A stretch of DNA of 60,558 nt from Salegentibacter maritimus (lineage in GTDB: Bacteria; Bacteroidota; Bacteroidia; Flavobacteriales; Flavobacteriaceae), in contig NZ_JAEHOK010000020.1 in the NCBI RefSeq assembly GCF_016236915.1, forward strand, positions 1 through 60,558, written 5' to 3'. The translations under genes and the position numbers were made by a program. Under the pieces are notes generated by a model. That model was not told the DNA's origin, did not search any database, and was given only the letters and a program-made list of their open reading frames with translations. Of this stretch, positions 28,287-37,709 are shown piece by piece (position 1 is the stretch's first letter; each line of letters starts with the position of its first letter).

Positions 28287-30842
28287 ATGGGTGTGAACAC
28301 TACTACCGCCACTCCTAAAATCTATAGCCAGGAAGAGGCCTTTAAAGCTTCGCTTGACTATTTTAAGGGAGATGATTTAGCCGCACGGGTGTGGGTAAAT
28401 AAGTATGCGCTTAAAGATTCTGAAGGGAATATTTATGAGCTTACGCCAAACGATATGCATCGTAGAATTGCAAAGGAAATTTCCCGTGTAGAGCAACGCT
28501 ACCCAAACCCAATGAGTGAAGATGAGGTTTTTGACCTTATTAAAGACTTTAAATATATTGTTCCCCAAGGTAGCCCTATGGCGGGTATAGGAAACCCCTA
28601 TCAAATTGCATCCCTTTCTAATTGTTTTGTTATTGGCAACGATGGTGATTCAGACTCTTATGGCGGAATCATGAAAATAGACCAGGAGCAGGTGCAACTT
28701 ATGAAGCGTCGTGGTGGTGTTGGGCATGACCTATCTCATATTCGCCCAAAAGGATCGGCAGTTAAGAACTCGGCCCTTACATCTACCGGGATAGTTCCTT
28801 TTATGGAACGTTACTCTAACTCTACCCGCGAAGTTGCTCAGGACGGCCGTCGTGGAGCACTAATGCTTTCGGTTTCTATAAATCACCCTGATTCTGAAGA
28901 TTTTATAGACGCTAAAATGGAGCAGGGCAAGGTAACCGGGGCCAATGTTTCAGTGAGAATTGATGACGATTTTATGCGTGCGGTTAAAGAGGAGCGCAAT
29001 TATGTTCAGAAATATCCAATTTTTAGTGAAAATCCTAAGAAATCTAAAGAGATTGAAGCCAATAAGCTTTGGAAAAAAATAGTACATAACGCCTGGAAAT
29101 CGGCAGAACCGGGAATCCTTTTCTGGGATACGGTAATTAACGAGTCGGTACCAGATTGTTATGCAGATCTTGGTTACAAAACGGTTTCAACCAACCCTTG
29201 TGGTGAGATTCCACTTTGTCCTTACGATTCTTGCAGGTTATTAGCGATAAACTTATTTTCTTATGTAGAGAATCCGTTTACGAAAGATGCTTCTTTCAAC
29301 TTTGAACTTTTCAAAAAACACATCGCAGCTGCGCAACGTATCATGGATGATATCATTGATCTTGAACTAGAAAAGATTGATGCTATTCTTGCAAAAATTG
29401 AAGCAGACCCTGAAGGAAATGAAATTAAAGGTGTAGAATATAACCTTTGGAAGAATATACAAGCCAAAGCAAAAGAAGGTAGAAGAACCGGAATAGGAAT
29501 CACCGCAGAAGGTGATATGTTAGCCGCTTTAGGTATAAAATATGGAAGTGACGAAGGTGTAGATTTTTCAGTAGAAATACACAAAACCATTGCTTTAGAA
29601 GCATATAGAGCTTCAGTTTACGCCGCGAAAGATAGAGGTGCTTTTGGAATTTTTGATTCTGAAAGGGAAAAAGAAAATCCATTTATCCTTCGACTTAAAG
29701 AAGCCGATGAGAAATTGTATTACGATATGCTGGAATATGGTCGTCGTAATATTGCATTACTCACTATAGCCCCTACCGGAACTACCAGTTTAATGACGCA
29801 AACAAGCTCTGGAATTGAGCCGGTATTTATGCCTGTTTATAAAAGAAGAAGAAAAGTAAATCCGAACGATAAGGATTCACGAGTAGATTTTGTAGACGAA
29901 GTTGGCGATTCATGGGAGGAATACGTGGTTTTCCACCACCGTTTTAAAGAATGGATGCAAGTAAACGGTCACGCCATAACCGATGATTATACGCAAGAAG
30001 AATTAGATAAGCTGGTTAAAGCTTCTCCTTACTATAAGGCTACTTCTAATGATGTAGATTGGCTAAGCAAGGTAAGAATGCAAGGGGCAGTACAAAAATG
30101 GGTAGACCACTCTATTAGTGTGACTATTAATTTACCAAACGATGCCACCGAAGAATTGGTAGGCGAATTATATCTAGAGGCCTGGCAAGCAGGCTGTAAA
30201 GGTGTTACAGTATACCGTGATGGTTCTCGTTCTGGAGTTTTAATTTCTAATGACGAGAAAAAAGAAGAAACAGAAGAAGAAAATAATACACCATTCCCAA
30301 CTACACGTCCGCAAACATTAACCGCAGATGTAGTTCGTTTCCAGAACAATAAAGACAAATGGATTGCTTTTATTGGCTTGATAGACGACAGACCTTACGA
30401 AATATTTACCGGTTTTGCCGACGATGAAGAAGGAATTTTATTGCCTCGTTGGGTTACTGAAGGTGTTATTATTAAAGCCAGAAATGAAGACGGAACTTCT
30501 CGTTACGATTTCCAGTATCAAAATAAACGAGGGTACAAGACAACTATTGAAGGCCTGTCTCATAAATTTAATCCAGAATACTGGAATTATGCGAAATTAA
30601 TCTCTACTACTCTTAGGCATGGTATGCCAATTGAAAAGGTAGTAGACTTAATAAGCAGCTTACAACTGGACAGTGAATCTATAAACACCTGGAAAAATGG
30701 AGTTGCCAGAGCCTTAAAACGCTTTATTGCAGATGGTACTGTTGCAAAAAAACAAAAATGCCAAAATTGCAATTCATCTAATCTTATCTATCAGGAAGGT
30801 TGCCTTACCTGTCAGGATTGCGGTTCTTCTAAATGTGGATAG
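28287..30842 (+). CDS. nrdJ: Adenosylcobalamin-dependent (class II) ribonucleotide reductase
   Basis: The start is placed at 28287 (MGVNTTTATPK), giving 851 residues. An ATG 34 codons earlier gives a hydrophobic extension foreign to the family. The enzyme reduces ribonucleotides to deoxyribonucleotides using vitamin B12. The cores are SNCFVIG with C113, NPCGEIPL with C305 and E307 (the radical-site loop), the phosphate-binding PTGTTSLM, and a C-terminal Cys-rich tail (CQNC, CLTCQDCGSSKCG) for re-reduction. The Arg/Lys-rich VYKRRRKVN segment is typical of TIGR02504-type NrdJ. It is a single-gene unit closed by a strong terminator. No nrdR gene is nearby. Confidence 0.95.
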   Translation: MGVNTTTATPKIYSQEEAFKASLDYFKGDDLAARVWVNKYALKDSEGNIYELTPNDMHRRIAKEISRVEQRYPNPMSEDEVFDLIKDFKYIVPQGSPMAGIGNPYQIASLSNCFVIGNDGDSDSYGGIMKIDQEQVQLMKRRGGVGHDLSHIRPKGSAVKNSALTSTGIVPFMERYSNSTREVAQDGRRGALMLSVSINHPDSEDFIDAKMEQGKVTGANVSVRIDDDFMRAVKEERNYVQKYPIFSENPKKSKEIEANKLWKKIVHNAWKSAEPGILFWDTVINESVPDCYADLGYKTVSTNPCGEIPLCPYDSCRLLAINLFSYVENPFTKDASFNFELFKKHIAAAQRIMDDIIDLELEKIDAILAKIEADPEGNEIKGVEYNLWKNIQAKAKEGRRTGIGITAEGDMLAALGIKYGSDEGVDFSVEIHKTIALEAYRASVYAAKDRGAFGIFDSEREKENPFILRLKEADEKLYYDMLEYGRRNIALLTIAPTGTTSLMTQTSSGIEPVFMPVYKRRRKVNPNDKDSRVDFVDEVGDSWEEYVVFHHRFKEWMQVNGHAITDDYTQEELDKLVKASPYYKATSNDVDWLSKVRMQGAVQKWVDHSISVTINLPNDATEELVGELYLEAWQAGCKGVTVYRDGSRSGVLISNDEKKEETEEENNTPFPTTRPQTLTADVVRFQNNKDKWIAFIGLIDDRPYEIFTGFADDEEGILLPRWVTEGVIIKARNEDGTSRYDFQYQNKRGYKTTIEGLSHKFNPEYWNYAKLISTTLRHGMPIEKVVDLISSLQLDSESINTWKNGVARALKRFIADGTVAKKQKCQNCNSSNLIYQEGCLTCQDCGSSKCG

Positions 30843-30868
30843 ATAGCTCTTGTTAGATTAGATAAAAA

Positions 30869-30897
30869 ACAGCCTTTTGAAAATTTCAAAAGGCTGT
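30869..30897 (+). terminator. Rho-independent terminator after nrdJ
   Basis: ACAGCCTTTTGA 30869-30880 and TCAAAAGGCTGT 30886-30897 form a perfect 12-bp stem with a 5-nt loop, followed by TTTGTTT. Confidence 0.9.
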
Positions 30898-31101
30898 TTT
30901 GTTTATTGCTCTAAAATATTTTAAAATGAACTCTCAAAAATACTATCACCAAGCTTGTCTTGATTAGAGCTTATTTGAATTATTTAAAAGTTAAAATAAA
31001 TTCAGTGTAAAGAATATATAAACTAACCTAAGCCGTTTTATATATTTTCCGTTTTCTAAGTTTATTTAAATGATATTCCCTCGCCATTTTTATTTTTGAA
31101 A

Positions 31102-31998
31102 CTAAACATCACAAATTTCAATGGCCTTTCTTAGCGATAAAATTTCATCAGGGTTGGTGGGAATAAATTCCTGGGCTACATAACCGGTAAAGCCGGTATC
31201 TACAATTGCCTTCATAATTGCCGGATAAAATAACTCCTGAGTATCATCAATTTCGTTTCTCCCCGGAACTCCGGCTGTATGATAATGACCAATATAGTTA
31301 TAGTTCTTTTTAATACTAGCAATTATATCACCTTCCATAACCTGCATATGGTAAATATCAAAAAGAAGTTTAAAATTATCTGCCTGGATTTCTTTAGCCA
31401 GGGCAACCCCCCATGCAGTGTGATCTGCCATATAATCGGGATGATCAACCTTACTATTAAGAAGCTCCATAACCAGAGTAACATTTTTCTTTTTTGCATA
31501 CTTCAGTAGTGGCTTTAATCCTTTTGCACAATTTTTAATTCCGGTTTCCTCATCCATACCTCGTCGGTTTCCAGAAAAAACAATCACGTTTTTTATATTA
31601 TGCCTGGAAGCTTTATTAATTAAGCCGCGATATTTTTCCTGAAGATTACTATGATTTTCCGGCTCATTAAATCCGTTTTCAATACTGGCAAAATCATCAG
31701 TAGCCATAGAACAAACCAATCCATACTCCTCTACTGTCTCCCACTCGGAAGGTTTTAAAAGGTCTATTGCCTGAATCCCCATGCTGGCACAGGTTTTTGC
31801 AAATTTATCTAAAGGAATATCCTGAAAGCACCAACGACATACCGAATGCTTGATGTTGTTTTTAGGCTTATTTAACAAAGTGTTATTGTCTATATAATTC
31901 ATAGCAGCAAAAGAAGAGGCTACACCACCAATACTTAAAACTCCTGAGCCTATGGCAATGCTCTTTAAAGCATCTCTTCGTGAAAAATTTTTATTCAT
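31102..31998 (-). CDS. Tat-exported hydroxypyruvate isomerase-like TIM-barrel protein
   Basis: The 298-residue protein begins with a twin-arginine signal (FSRRDALKSIAIGSGVL). The mature part has the xylose isomerase-like TIM-barrel fold of Hyi-type sugar isomerases and epimerases: WCFQDIPLDKFAKTCASMGI, then MELLNSKVDHPDYM, LFDIYHMQVMEGD and IGHYHTAGVPGRNEI. The last is the metal-binding histidine region typical of hydroxypyruvate isomerase. Export of this family is common in Bacteroidota, where it acts on free sugars or keto acids, but the true substrate is not known. It lies alone, downstream of the Nudix regulator gene on the same strand with 205 bases between. Confidence 0.85.
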   Translation of the reverse strand: MNKNFSRRDALKSIAIGSGVLSIGGVASSFAAMNYIDNNTLLNKPKNNIKHSVCRWCFQDIPLDKFAKTCASMGIQAIDLLKPSEWETVEEYGLVCSMATDDFASIENGFNEPENHSNLQEKYRGLINKASRHNIKNVIVFSGNRRGMDEETGIKNCAKGLKPLLKYAKKKNVTLVMELLNSKVDHPDYMADHTAWGVALAKEIQADNFKLLFDIYHMQVMEGDIIASIKKNYNYIGHYHTAGVPGRNEIDDTQELFYPAIMKAIVDTGFTGYVAQEFIPTNPDEILSLRKAIEICDV

Positions 31999-32203
31999 AA
32001 TAATTGGTTTTGGCTAGTTACTATTTTCGAGATAAAAACTGCAAACTTTTAAGCTTAAAAGCAATTATCTCAGTAAATTGTAATTTGCAAAGCATTTTAC
32101 AATAAATGTAAAATTTACTATTATTATTTAGAAAAAAAATTTTTCGATAAATTATTTTTTAAATTTTTCTTAACTAATTTTTACATGCTGTTTTTTTTAG
32201 GTC

Positions 32204-32908
32204 TTAGGCTATTTTAAAATCATAACCTGACTCTAGAAGCTCCTGATAATTCTCATGATCAAATTTATAGAGAAAAGCCCCTCTACGGGAAGTAGATTTA
32301 TCTTTTTCGTCTAGTTTTACAAGCACATTAAGAGATAACACCTTTTTACGAAAGTTTCGTGCATCCAATTCTTTCTGGTAAATAGCTTCATAAAGCTGTT
32401 GTAACTGCGGAATAGTAAATTTTTCAGGGAGTAATTCAAAACCAATGGGTTTATACCTGGCTTTTCTTTTTAATCGCTCTAAAGCATCTTCCACCATTTG
32501 ATTATGATCCAATACCAATTCTGGTAATTTATCTATTTCATACCAATGTGCCCCATGCTTTTTAACCAGTTCTTTATCATATTCATCTAATCTAATCAAT
32601 GCATATTGCCCTATGGAAATTGAACGGAAACCGGGATCCCTTTCTGCTTTGCCGTAGCTTCTAAGTTCTTCCATAAACACATTTTCCAAACCGGTGATTT
32701 CTGTTAGCACACGTTTTGCCGCCTGGTCTACATCCTCTTCCAATCTTACAAAACTCCCTATTAAAGACCAGGAATTTTTTAAAGGTTCAACCCTTCTTCT
32801 AAATATTAATAGCTTTAGTTTACCTTCATCGAAACCAAAAATTATACAATCGGTAGCGACATACATTTTATCGTTCTTACTGTAAAAATCTTCCTGGAGT
32901 CGAATCAT
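32204..32908 (-). CDS. NrtR/AraR-type transcriptional regulator with a degenerate Nudix domain
   Basis: The 234-residue protein has an N-terminal Nudix fold (about 12-145) and a C-terminal winged helix (FTIPQLQQLYEAIYQKELDARNFRKKVL, about 160-234). This is the layout of the NrtR family, which includes Bacteroides AraR, a sugar-responsive repressor. The Nudix box, residues 51-73, reads KR at 65-66 where RE is expected and TE at 69-70 where EE is expected. Two catalytic glutamates are therefore lost, and the domain should sense a ligand rather than hydrolyse one. It sits just beyond the terminator of the sugar symporter-epimerase genes, its most likely targets. Confidence 0.85.
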   Translation of the reverse strand: MIRLQEDFYSKNDKMYVATDCIIFGFDEGKLKLLIFRRRVEPLKNSWSLIGSFVRLEEDVDQAAKRVLTEITGLENVFMEELRSYGKAERDPGFRSISIGQYALIRLDEYDKELVKKHGAHWYEIDKLPELVLDHNQMVEDALERLKRKARYKPIGFELLPEKFTIPQLQQLYEAIYQKELDARNFRKKVLSLNVLVKLDEKDKSTSRRGAFLYKFDHENYQELLESGYDFKIA

Positions 32909-33041
32909 TTATATTTTAAAAGTTTGGGTTTACATAGGTTATCCCTTAAAAATACTCAGGATTAAAAAATGATTATTTCTCAATTAAAAACCTCTTATTA
33001 GTTCCGAAAGCATCATTTAAGATATATTCCGTAAAAAGAGA

Positions 33042-33102
33042 GATTGTCTAAAAAGCCTTAAGTATATACAAATTTCAAAGTTTAAAAACTTTCCAGACAA
33101 TC
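33042..33102 (-). terminator. Terminator after the sodium/sugar symporter gene
   Basis: GATTGTCT 33042-33049 pairs with AGACAATC 33095-33102. On the minus strand CTCTCTTTTT follows the stem. The arms belong to the same sequence class (TGTCTGAAA) as the outer arms at 26082, 48922 and 50023. Confidence 0.65.
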
Positions 33103-33117
33103 CCTTTATTTTTTTAT

Positions 33118-34794
33118 TTACCAGAACATGGCGTAAAGCATAGTAACAATTAAAAGGATTGCAAAGGCACCAATATTAAATGCCGGGCCAGTATTAAACA
33201 ATTTACTGCTAAGTTTAATCCCTTTTTCGTGATCACGCCCTTTATTTTCAGCCAAACTAATTACTACCATAATCAGCATGGTTAACAACCAGGTTATCAT
33301 CATTTGATGCATAAACGGAAGGGTTACAAATATAGCACTGTCTATCCATCCGTTAGGTCCTACTTTAAAGAATAAAGCTATTGGGATAGAAGCCAGCACA
33401 CCAAATATAGCAGCTTTGTTTGTGGTCTTTTTCCAGAATAAACCTAACATAAATACGGCTAAAATTCCGGGACTAACCACCCCGGTATACTCCTGAATAT
33501 ACTGGAATACCTGACCTAAGTTCTTTAATTGCGGAGCAAGAATTACGGCTATCACCAAAGCAGCAGTTGCAGAAAGCCTTCCTACTTTTACAAGATTCTT
33601 TTCAGAAGAATTCTTACCAAAATATGGTTTATAAATATCCATGGTAAAAATAGTGGCTGTAGAGTTAAGCATAGAAGCTACCGAAGAAACAATAGCTGCA
33701 GCAAGAGCTGCCAATACCAATCCTTTTAAACCTGCCGGTACAAATTCCTGAATAAGCCATGGGGCGGCGTTATCATTTATAATATTTCCAGTATCACTAA
33801 AGAAAGAACTATCGGTAAAATCCAGGGAAATAGCACCATCTGGTCCCGTATTCATTACGAAGGCAATGATCCCGGGAATAACTACAATTAACGGAACAAT
33901 TAACTTTAAGAATCCGGCCAAGATAATCCCTTTTTGCGATTCCCTAAGGCTTTTTGCTGCCAGGGTACGCTGAATAATATATTGGTTAAACCCCCAATAG
34001 TATAGGTTTGCTACCCATAAACCTCCAATTAAAACAGCAAGGCCTGGAAGGTCCCACCAGGCATCCTTTCCATTTGGTGTTATAATTTCACCTTTATCAA
34101 GAATCATAGAAAATTTTTCGGGAACCTGCTCGTAAACCGCAACCATTCCAGAGATTACACCACCATCTTCGGTTACGTGAGACAATGCGATAAAGGTAGT
34201 AATAAGCCCTCCAATAATTAGTAATACCACCTGTACAACATCGGTCCAGGCCACTGCCGAAAGTCCGCCATACAAAGAATAAGCAGCCGCAAAAAAGGCA
34301 AGACCAATAATTGCATATATAAAGAAAGAGCCATCACCGGTACCCATAATAGTATCTAGCGCAGTAGCTCCAAGATATAGTACCGAGGTTAGGTTAACAA
34401 ATACAAAAAGGCAAATCCAAAAGACTGCCAAAATTGTTTTTAAATTAGAGCCATACCTAACTTCTATAAACTCCGGGATAGTATACAAGCCTTTATCAAT
34501 AAAAATGGGCAGGAAAAATTTCCCAACCAATAGTAAGGTAATTGCCGCCATCCACTCATAGGAGGCAATGGCAAGGCCAATAGCAAAACCCGAACCAGAC
34601 ATACCAATAAACTGCTCGGCAGAGATATTGGCAGCTATTAAAGATGCTCCAATGGCCCACCAGGGCAAGCTTTTGTCTGCCAGAAAATAACCTTCGGAAG
34701 AATCTCCTTTTCCTCGTGACACGTACAAACCTACGCCCACAATTAAAAGTGCATATGCTGCAAAAATAATTTGATCTAGTAATCCAAATTCCAT
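33118..34794 (-). CDS. Sodium/sugar symporter (SSS family, vSGLT-like)
   Basis: The 558-residue inner membrane protein has about fourteen helices. It closely resembles the Vibrio sodium/galactose transporter vSGLT in the segments I can compare (NISAEQFIGMSGSGFAIGL and LWVANLYYWGFNQYI). Residues reported to bind galactose in vSGLT appear conserved: N56, Q61, E80, N263, Y266 (the gate tyrosine) and K297, matching N64, Q69, E88, N260, Y263 and K294. The likely cargo is therefore galactose or glucose with sodium. Aldose 1-epimerase is encoded 82 bases upstream on the same strand, which fits sugar uptake. The residue correspondence is from memory of the vSGLT structure. Confidence 0.88.
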   Translation of the reverse strand: MEFGLLDQIIFAAYALLIVGVGLYVSRGKGDSSEGYFLADKSLPWWAIGASLIAANISAEQFIGMSGSGFAIGLAIASYEWMAAITLLLVGKFFLPIFIDKGLYTIPEFIEVRYGSNLKTILAVFWICLFVFVNLTSVLYLGATALDTIMGTGDGSFFIYAIIGLAFFAAAYSLYGGLSAVAWTDVVQVVLLIIGGLITTFIALSHVTEDGGVISGMVAVYEQVPEKFSMILDKGEIITPNGKDAWWDLPGLAVLIGGLWVANLYYWGFNQYIIQRTLAAKSLRESQKGIILAGFLKLIVPLIVVIPGIIAFVMNTGPDGAISLDFTDSSFFSDTGNIINDNAAPWLIQEFVPAGLKGLVLAALAAAIVSSVASMLNSTATIFTMDIYKPYFGKNSSEKNLVKVGRLSATAALVIAVILAPQLKNLGQVFQYIQEYTGVVSPGILAVFMLGLFWKKTTNKAAIFGVLASIPIALFFKVGPNGWIDSAIFVTLPFMHQMMITWLLTMLIMVVISLAENKGRDHEKGIKLSSKLFNTGPAFNIGAFAILLIVTMLYAMFW

Positions 34795-34876
34795 AAGTAA
34801 GCTGTTAAAAACCCATATTTAATTGGGTGTTAAAATTAAATGTTAGAAAATTTTATAAGGGTGAAGTTCAAACTTG

Positions 34877-35872
34877 TTATTTCGAGACTAAAAACTTATA
34901 ACTTATTCTGTTATAATATGTTTCTCCTGGTTTTAATACGGCATCAGGAAAGTTCCTAAAGTTTGGGGCATCAGGAAAATTCTGAGCTTCCAAACATAGC
35001 GAAGGATACTCTTCTGCAATTGGCGTATAATAATTTAGGTCTTCGGGAAGAGTCTCAGGAGCATAAGCTACCATGGCTTTTTGATTGGTCTTTACCTCCA
35101 TTTTTATGCCGGTTAGTGGTGCAAAAAGCCTTGCAGCCACTTCATCTTCTCCAGATTTCAATACAAAACTATCATCCAGGCTCCTATTACCAATTAATTT
35201 ACTTTCGCTAAAGTTTTTAGGGTGCTTTTTTAGTTTGGTTAAATTTCCGGTTGGCATTAAGTTTTTATCTACCTCCAAAATCTTTTCAGCATTAATCTTT
35301 AAAAAGTGATCGCTTATACTTCCTCCGCCATTAAGGTTAAAATAAGTATGATTTGTAAGGTTAATCACCGTCTTTTTATCGGTGTGTGCCGAATATTCTA
35401 TTTGCAGTTCATTTTCTTCTGTAAGAGTGTATTTCACTTCAACCTCAAGGTTTCCGGGATAATATTCTTCTCCATCCTTACTAAGGTAAGATAGTGTAAC
35501 CGAAGGATTGGGGGCTGTAGTTTCCTCCTTAATTTCCCATATTTTATATTGAAAACCTTCCCGGCCACCATGCAAATGCACTCCATCCTTTTCAAAAAGC
35601 TTATAAGTAGTTTCGTCCAATTCAAACTCGCCATTAGAAATCCTACCTGCGTAGCGTCCCACTGAAGCACCAAAACATTTATTGTGCTCTTTATAAACCG
35701 AACGAATAAATTCTTCTGCACGGGGACTCACTACTACGTTAACAAGGTTCCCGCTTTTATCTTCCAGTTTAAATTTAAGCACTGCAGCACCGTAGTTTAG
35801 AATATCCAATTGGCTACCTTTGTTATTTACAAGGCTTACGGTTTTAAGGTCTTCTTTTTGTAAAATTTTCAA
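34877..35872 (-). CDS. galM: Aldose 1-epimerase (galactose mutarotase)
   Basis: The 331-residue protein interconverts alpha and beta anomers of aldohexoses. It shows FGASVGRYAGRISNGEFELD, HLHGG, the catalytic histidine segment INLTNHTYFNLNGGG, and the catalytic glutamate segment LCLEAQNFPDAPNFRNFPD, then LKPGETYYNRISYKF at the end. No signal peptide is seen, so it is cytoplasmic. It lies between the DUF885 gene (10 bases upstream) and the vSGLT-like transporter gene (82 bases downstream), and should prepare the imported sugar for its kinase. Confidence 0.94.
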   Translation of the reverse strand: MKILQKEDLKTVSLVNNKGSQLDILNYGAAVLKFKLEDKSGNLVNVVVSPRAEEFIRSVYKEHNKCFGASVGRYAGRISNGEFELDETTYKLFEKDGVHLHGGREGFQYKIWEIKEETTAPNPSVTLSYLSKDGEEYYPGNLEVEVKYTLTEENELQIEYSAHTDKKTVINLTNHTYFNLNGGGSISDHFLKINAEKILEVDKNLMPTGNLTKLKKHPKNFSESKLIGNRSLDDSFVLKSGEDEVAARLFAPLTGIKMEVKTNQKAMVAYAPETLPEDLNYYTPIAEEYPSLCLEAQNFPDAPNFRNFPDAVLKPGETYYNRISYKFLVSK

Positions 35873-35882
35873 TTTCTTTATT

Positions 35883-37706
35883 TTAAAGGTTATTTTTAGA
35901 AATCCAGGCGTTTACTTTTTCTGTAAGGATATTCAAAGGTAAGGCTCCATTAAGAAGAATCACATCGTGAAACTCCCTAATATCAAAATCTTCTCCTAAT
36001 TGCTCCTTAGCATGCTCCCTTAGCTCTAAAATCTTATTCATTCCAATTTTATAGGCTGTTGCCTGGCCGGGCATTACAATATGCCTTTCTACCATTTTAA
36101 TACAATCACTTTCAGCATTTGGGGTGTTCTCTTTATAATAGGCTACCCCCTCTTCCCGAGTCCATTTCTTAGCATGAATTCCGGTGTCTACTACCAGCCT
36201 ACAAGATCGCCAAAGCTCCATGGCTAATCTTCCAAAATCTGAATAAGGATCCCGGTAATAACCTATTTCCTTCGGCAACAATTCACTGTAAAGTCCCCAA
36301 CCTTCAACATAAGCCGTGTAAAAACTAAATTTTCTAAACTGTGGCACATCCTCTAATTCCTGCGCGATAGCAATTTGCATATGATGCCCTGGGATACCTT
36401 CATGATAAGCCAAAGCTTCCATTTGGTAGGTAGGCATTGCTGCCATATCGTATAAGTTTGCATAATAGGTTCCCGGTCTGGAGCCGTCTTTTGCCGGTTG
36501 TTGATAAAAGGCTTTTCCTGCACTTTTCTCCCTAAAAGGCTCTACCTGCTTTACTACCAATGCTGCATTAGGAGTAGTTTTAAAAAGTTTATCTAAATCT
36601 CCTTTCATCGTATTGATGATAGCTGTAGCCTCTTTTAAGTATTTTTGCCTCCCTAAAGAATCATTGGCATAATAAAATTGCTCATCTTCACGCATAAACG
36701 CAAAGAAATCCTGCAATGTTCCTTTAAAACCAACTTCTTCCTTTATTTTTTCCATTTCAGCATGAATTCGGGCAACTTCGTTTAATCCTATTTCATGAAT
36801 TTCATTTGCTGAAAGATTTGTAGTAGTGTTTGTTTTTAAAGCATAGGCATAAAACTCCTCTCCTTTTGGAAACTTCCAGGCTCCCGCATCGCTATTTGCT
36901 CGTTTTTGTTGGTTTTCCAGAAACAAAATTAAAGTTTCATAAGCCGGTTTCACTTTTTTAATGAGCGCAGTTTCAGCTTTGGCCACCAGGTCTCTTTTTA
37001 GGTCACCAGTAATTTTAAGCTCGTTTATTTTTAATTTAAAATCTTCAAGCAAAGCGCTGTTCTCTGAAGATTTAACAAAGGGTTTAGCCTTAATCAAATT
37101 TCTACTGGATTCCAAGACCCTATCAAAAACAAATTTTGGAGGTACAATACCATTTTGCTCTCGTATTTTCAGGTTCCCAATAACGTCTTCCATAACCTCA
37201 GGAAATCCTTCTAATCTTGAAATATAAGCTTCGGCATCACTTATTGAATCTATACGGTGCATATTGATTAAAAATGCGGGAAGTTCTGCATGGTAACCAT
37301 GCATTTGGTTTACCGGGTAATTGTAAAACCTATAATTATAATCTTCTAATTGATTTTTCTGCTTTTGAAGATACAACTCATAACTTAAACGAGTTTCCCG
37401 GTTTAGGCTGGAGGCATCTATTTTTTTTAAGTACTCTAAACGTCTTTTTGCCTTATTACGTTCTTCTACGTACTTTAAATGAGAAAAATCGTCCCATTTC
37501 CCATAGTTGGTTTTTTGCCCAAGCCGGGTTTGCATCATGGGAGATTCAGCCACATCCTTTTGAAACTCTTCCTCAAAATACCGATTCAATTCGGCCGAAT
37601 TTGCTTCAATTTCTTCTGCGGAATAATTTTCTTTTTGCTGATTACAGGAAATAATAAAAACCAGAATACCAAAAAAGAAGATTTTATGAATTAGTCTGAA
37701 GCTCAT
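35883..37706 (-). CDS. DUF885 family lipoprotein, putative metallopeptidase
   Basis: The 607-residue protein has a lipoprotein signal with Cys at 21 (VFIISCNQQ). The rest is the DUF885 fold, a largely helical, gluzincin-like domain. The hallmark is YHEGIPGHHMQIAIAQEL, where HEGxPGHH supplies the metal ligands, followed by FYTAYVEGWGLYSELLPKE, which supplies the glutamate. It is probably a cell-envelope carboxypeptidase or dipeptidase, but no member of this branch is assigned a substrate here. Its start is only three bases from the stop of the CocE-type gene, so the two are co-transcribed and may act together on peptides. Confidence 0.87.
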   Translation of the reverse strand: MSFRLIHKIFFFGILVFIISCNQQKENYSAEEIEANSAELNRYFEEEFQKDVAESPMMQTRLGQKTNYGKWDDFSHLKYVEERNKAKRRLEYLKKIDASSLNRETRLSYELYLQKQKNQLEDYNYRFYNYPVNQMHGYHAELPAFLINMHRIDSISDAEAYISRLEGFPEVMEDVIGNLKIREQNGIVPPKFVFDRVLESSRNLIKAKPFVKSSENSALLEDFKLKINELKITGDLKRDLVAKAETALIKKVKPAYETLILFLENQQKRANSDAGAWKFPKGEEFYAYALKTNTTTNLSANEIHEIGLNEVARIHAEMEKIKEEVGFKGTLQDFFAFMREDEQFYYANDSLGRQKYLKEATAIINTMKGDLDKLFKTTPNAALVVKQVEPFREKSAGKAFYQQPAKDGSRPGTYYANLYDMAAMPTYQMEALAYHEGIPGHHMQIAIAQELEDVPQFRKFSFYTAYVEGWGLYSELLPKEIGYYRDPYSDFGRLAMELWRSCRLVVDTGIHAKKWTREEGVAYYKENTPNAESDCIKMVERHIVMPGQATAYKIGMNKILELREHAKEQLGEDFDIREFHDVILLNGALPLNILTEKVNAWISKNNL

Positions 37707-37709
37707 AAG

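Noticed and set aside
37274-37654. 126-residue plus-strand frame
   Set aside because: Antisense to the DUF885 gene, with no recognisable domain.
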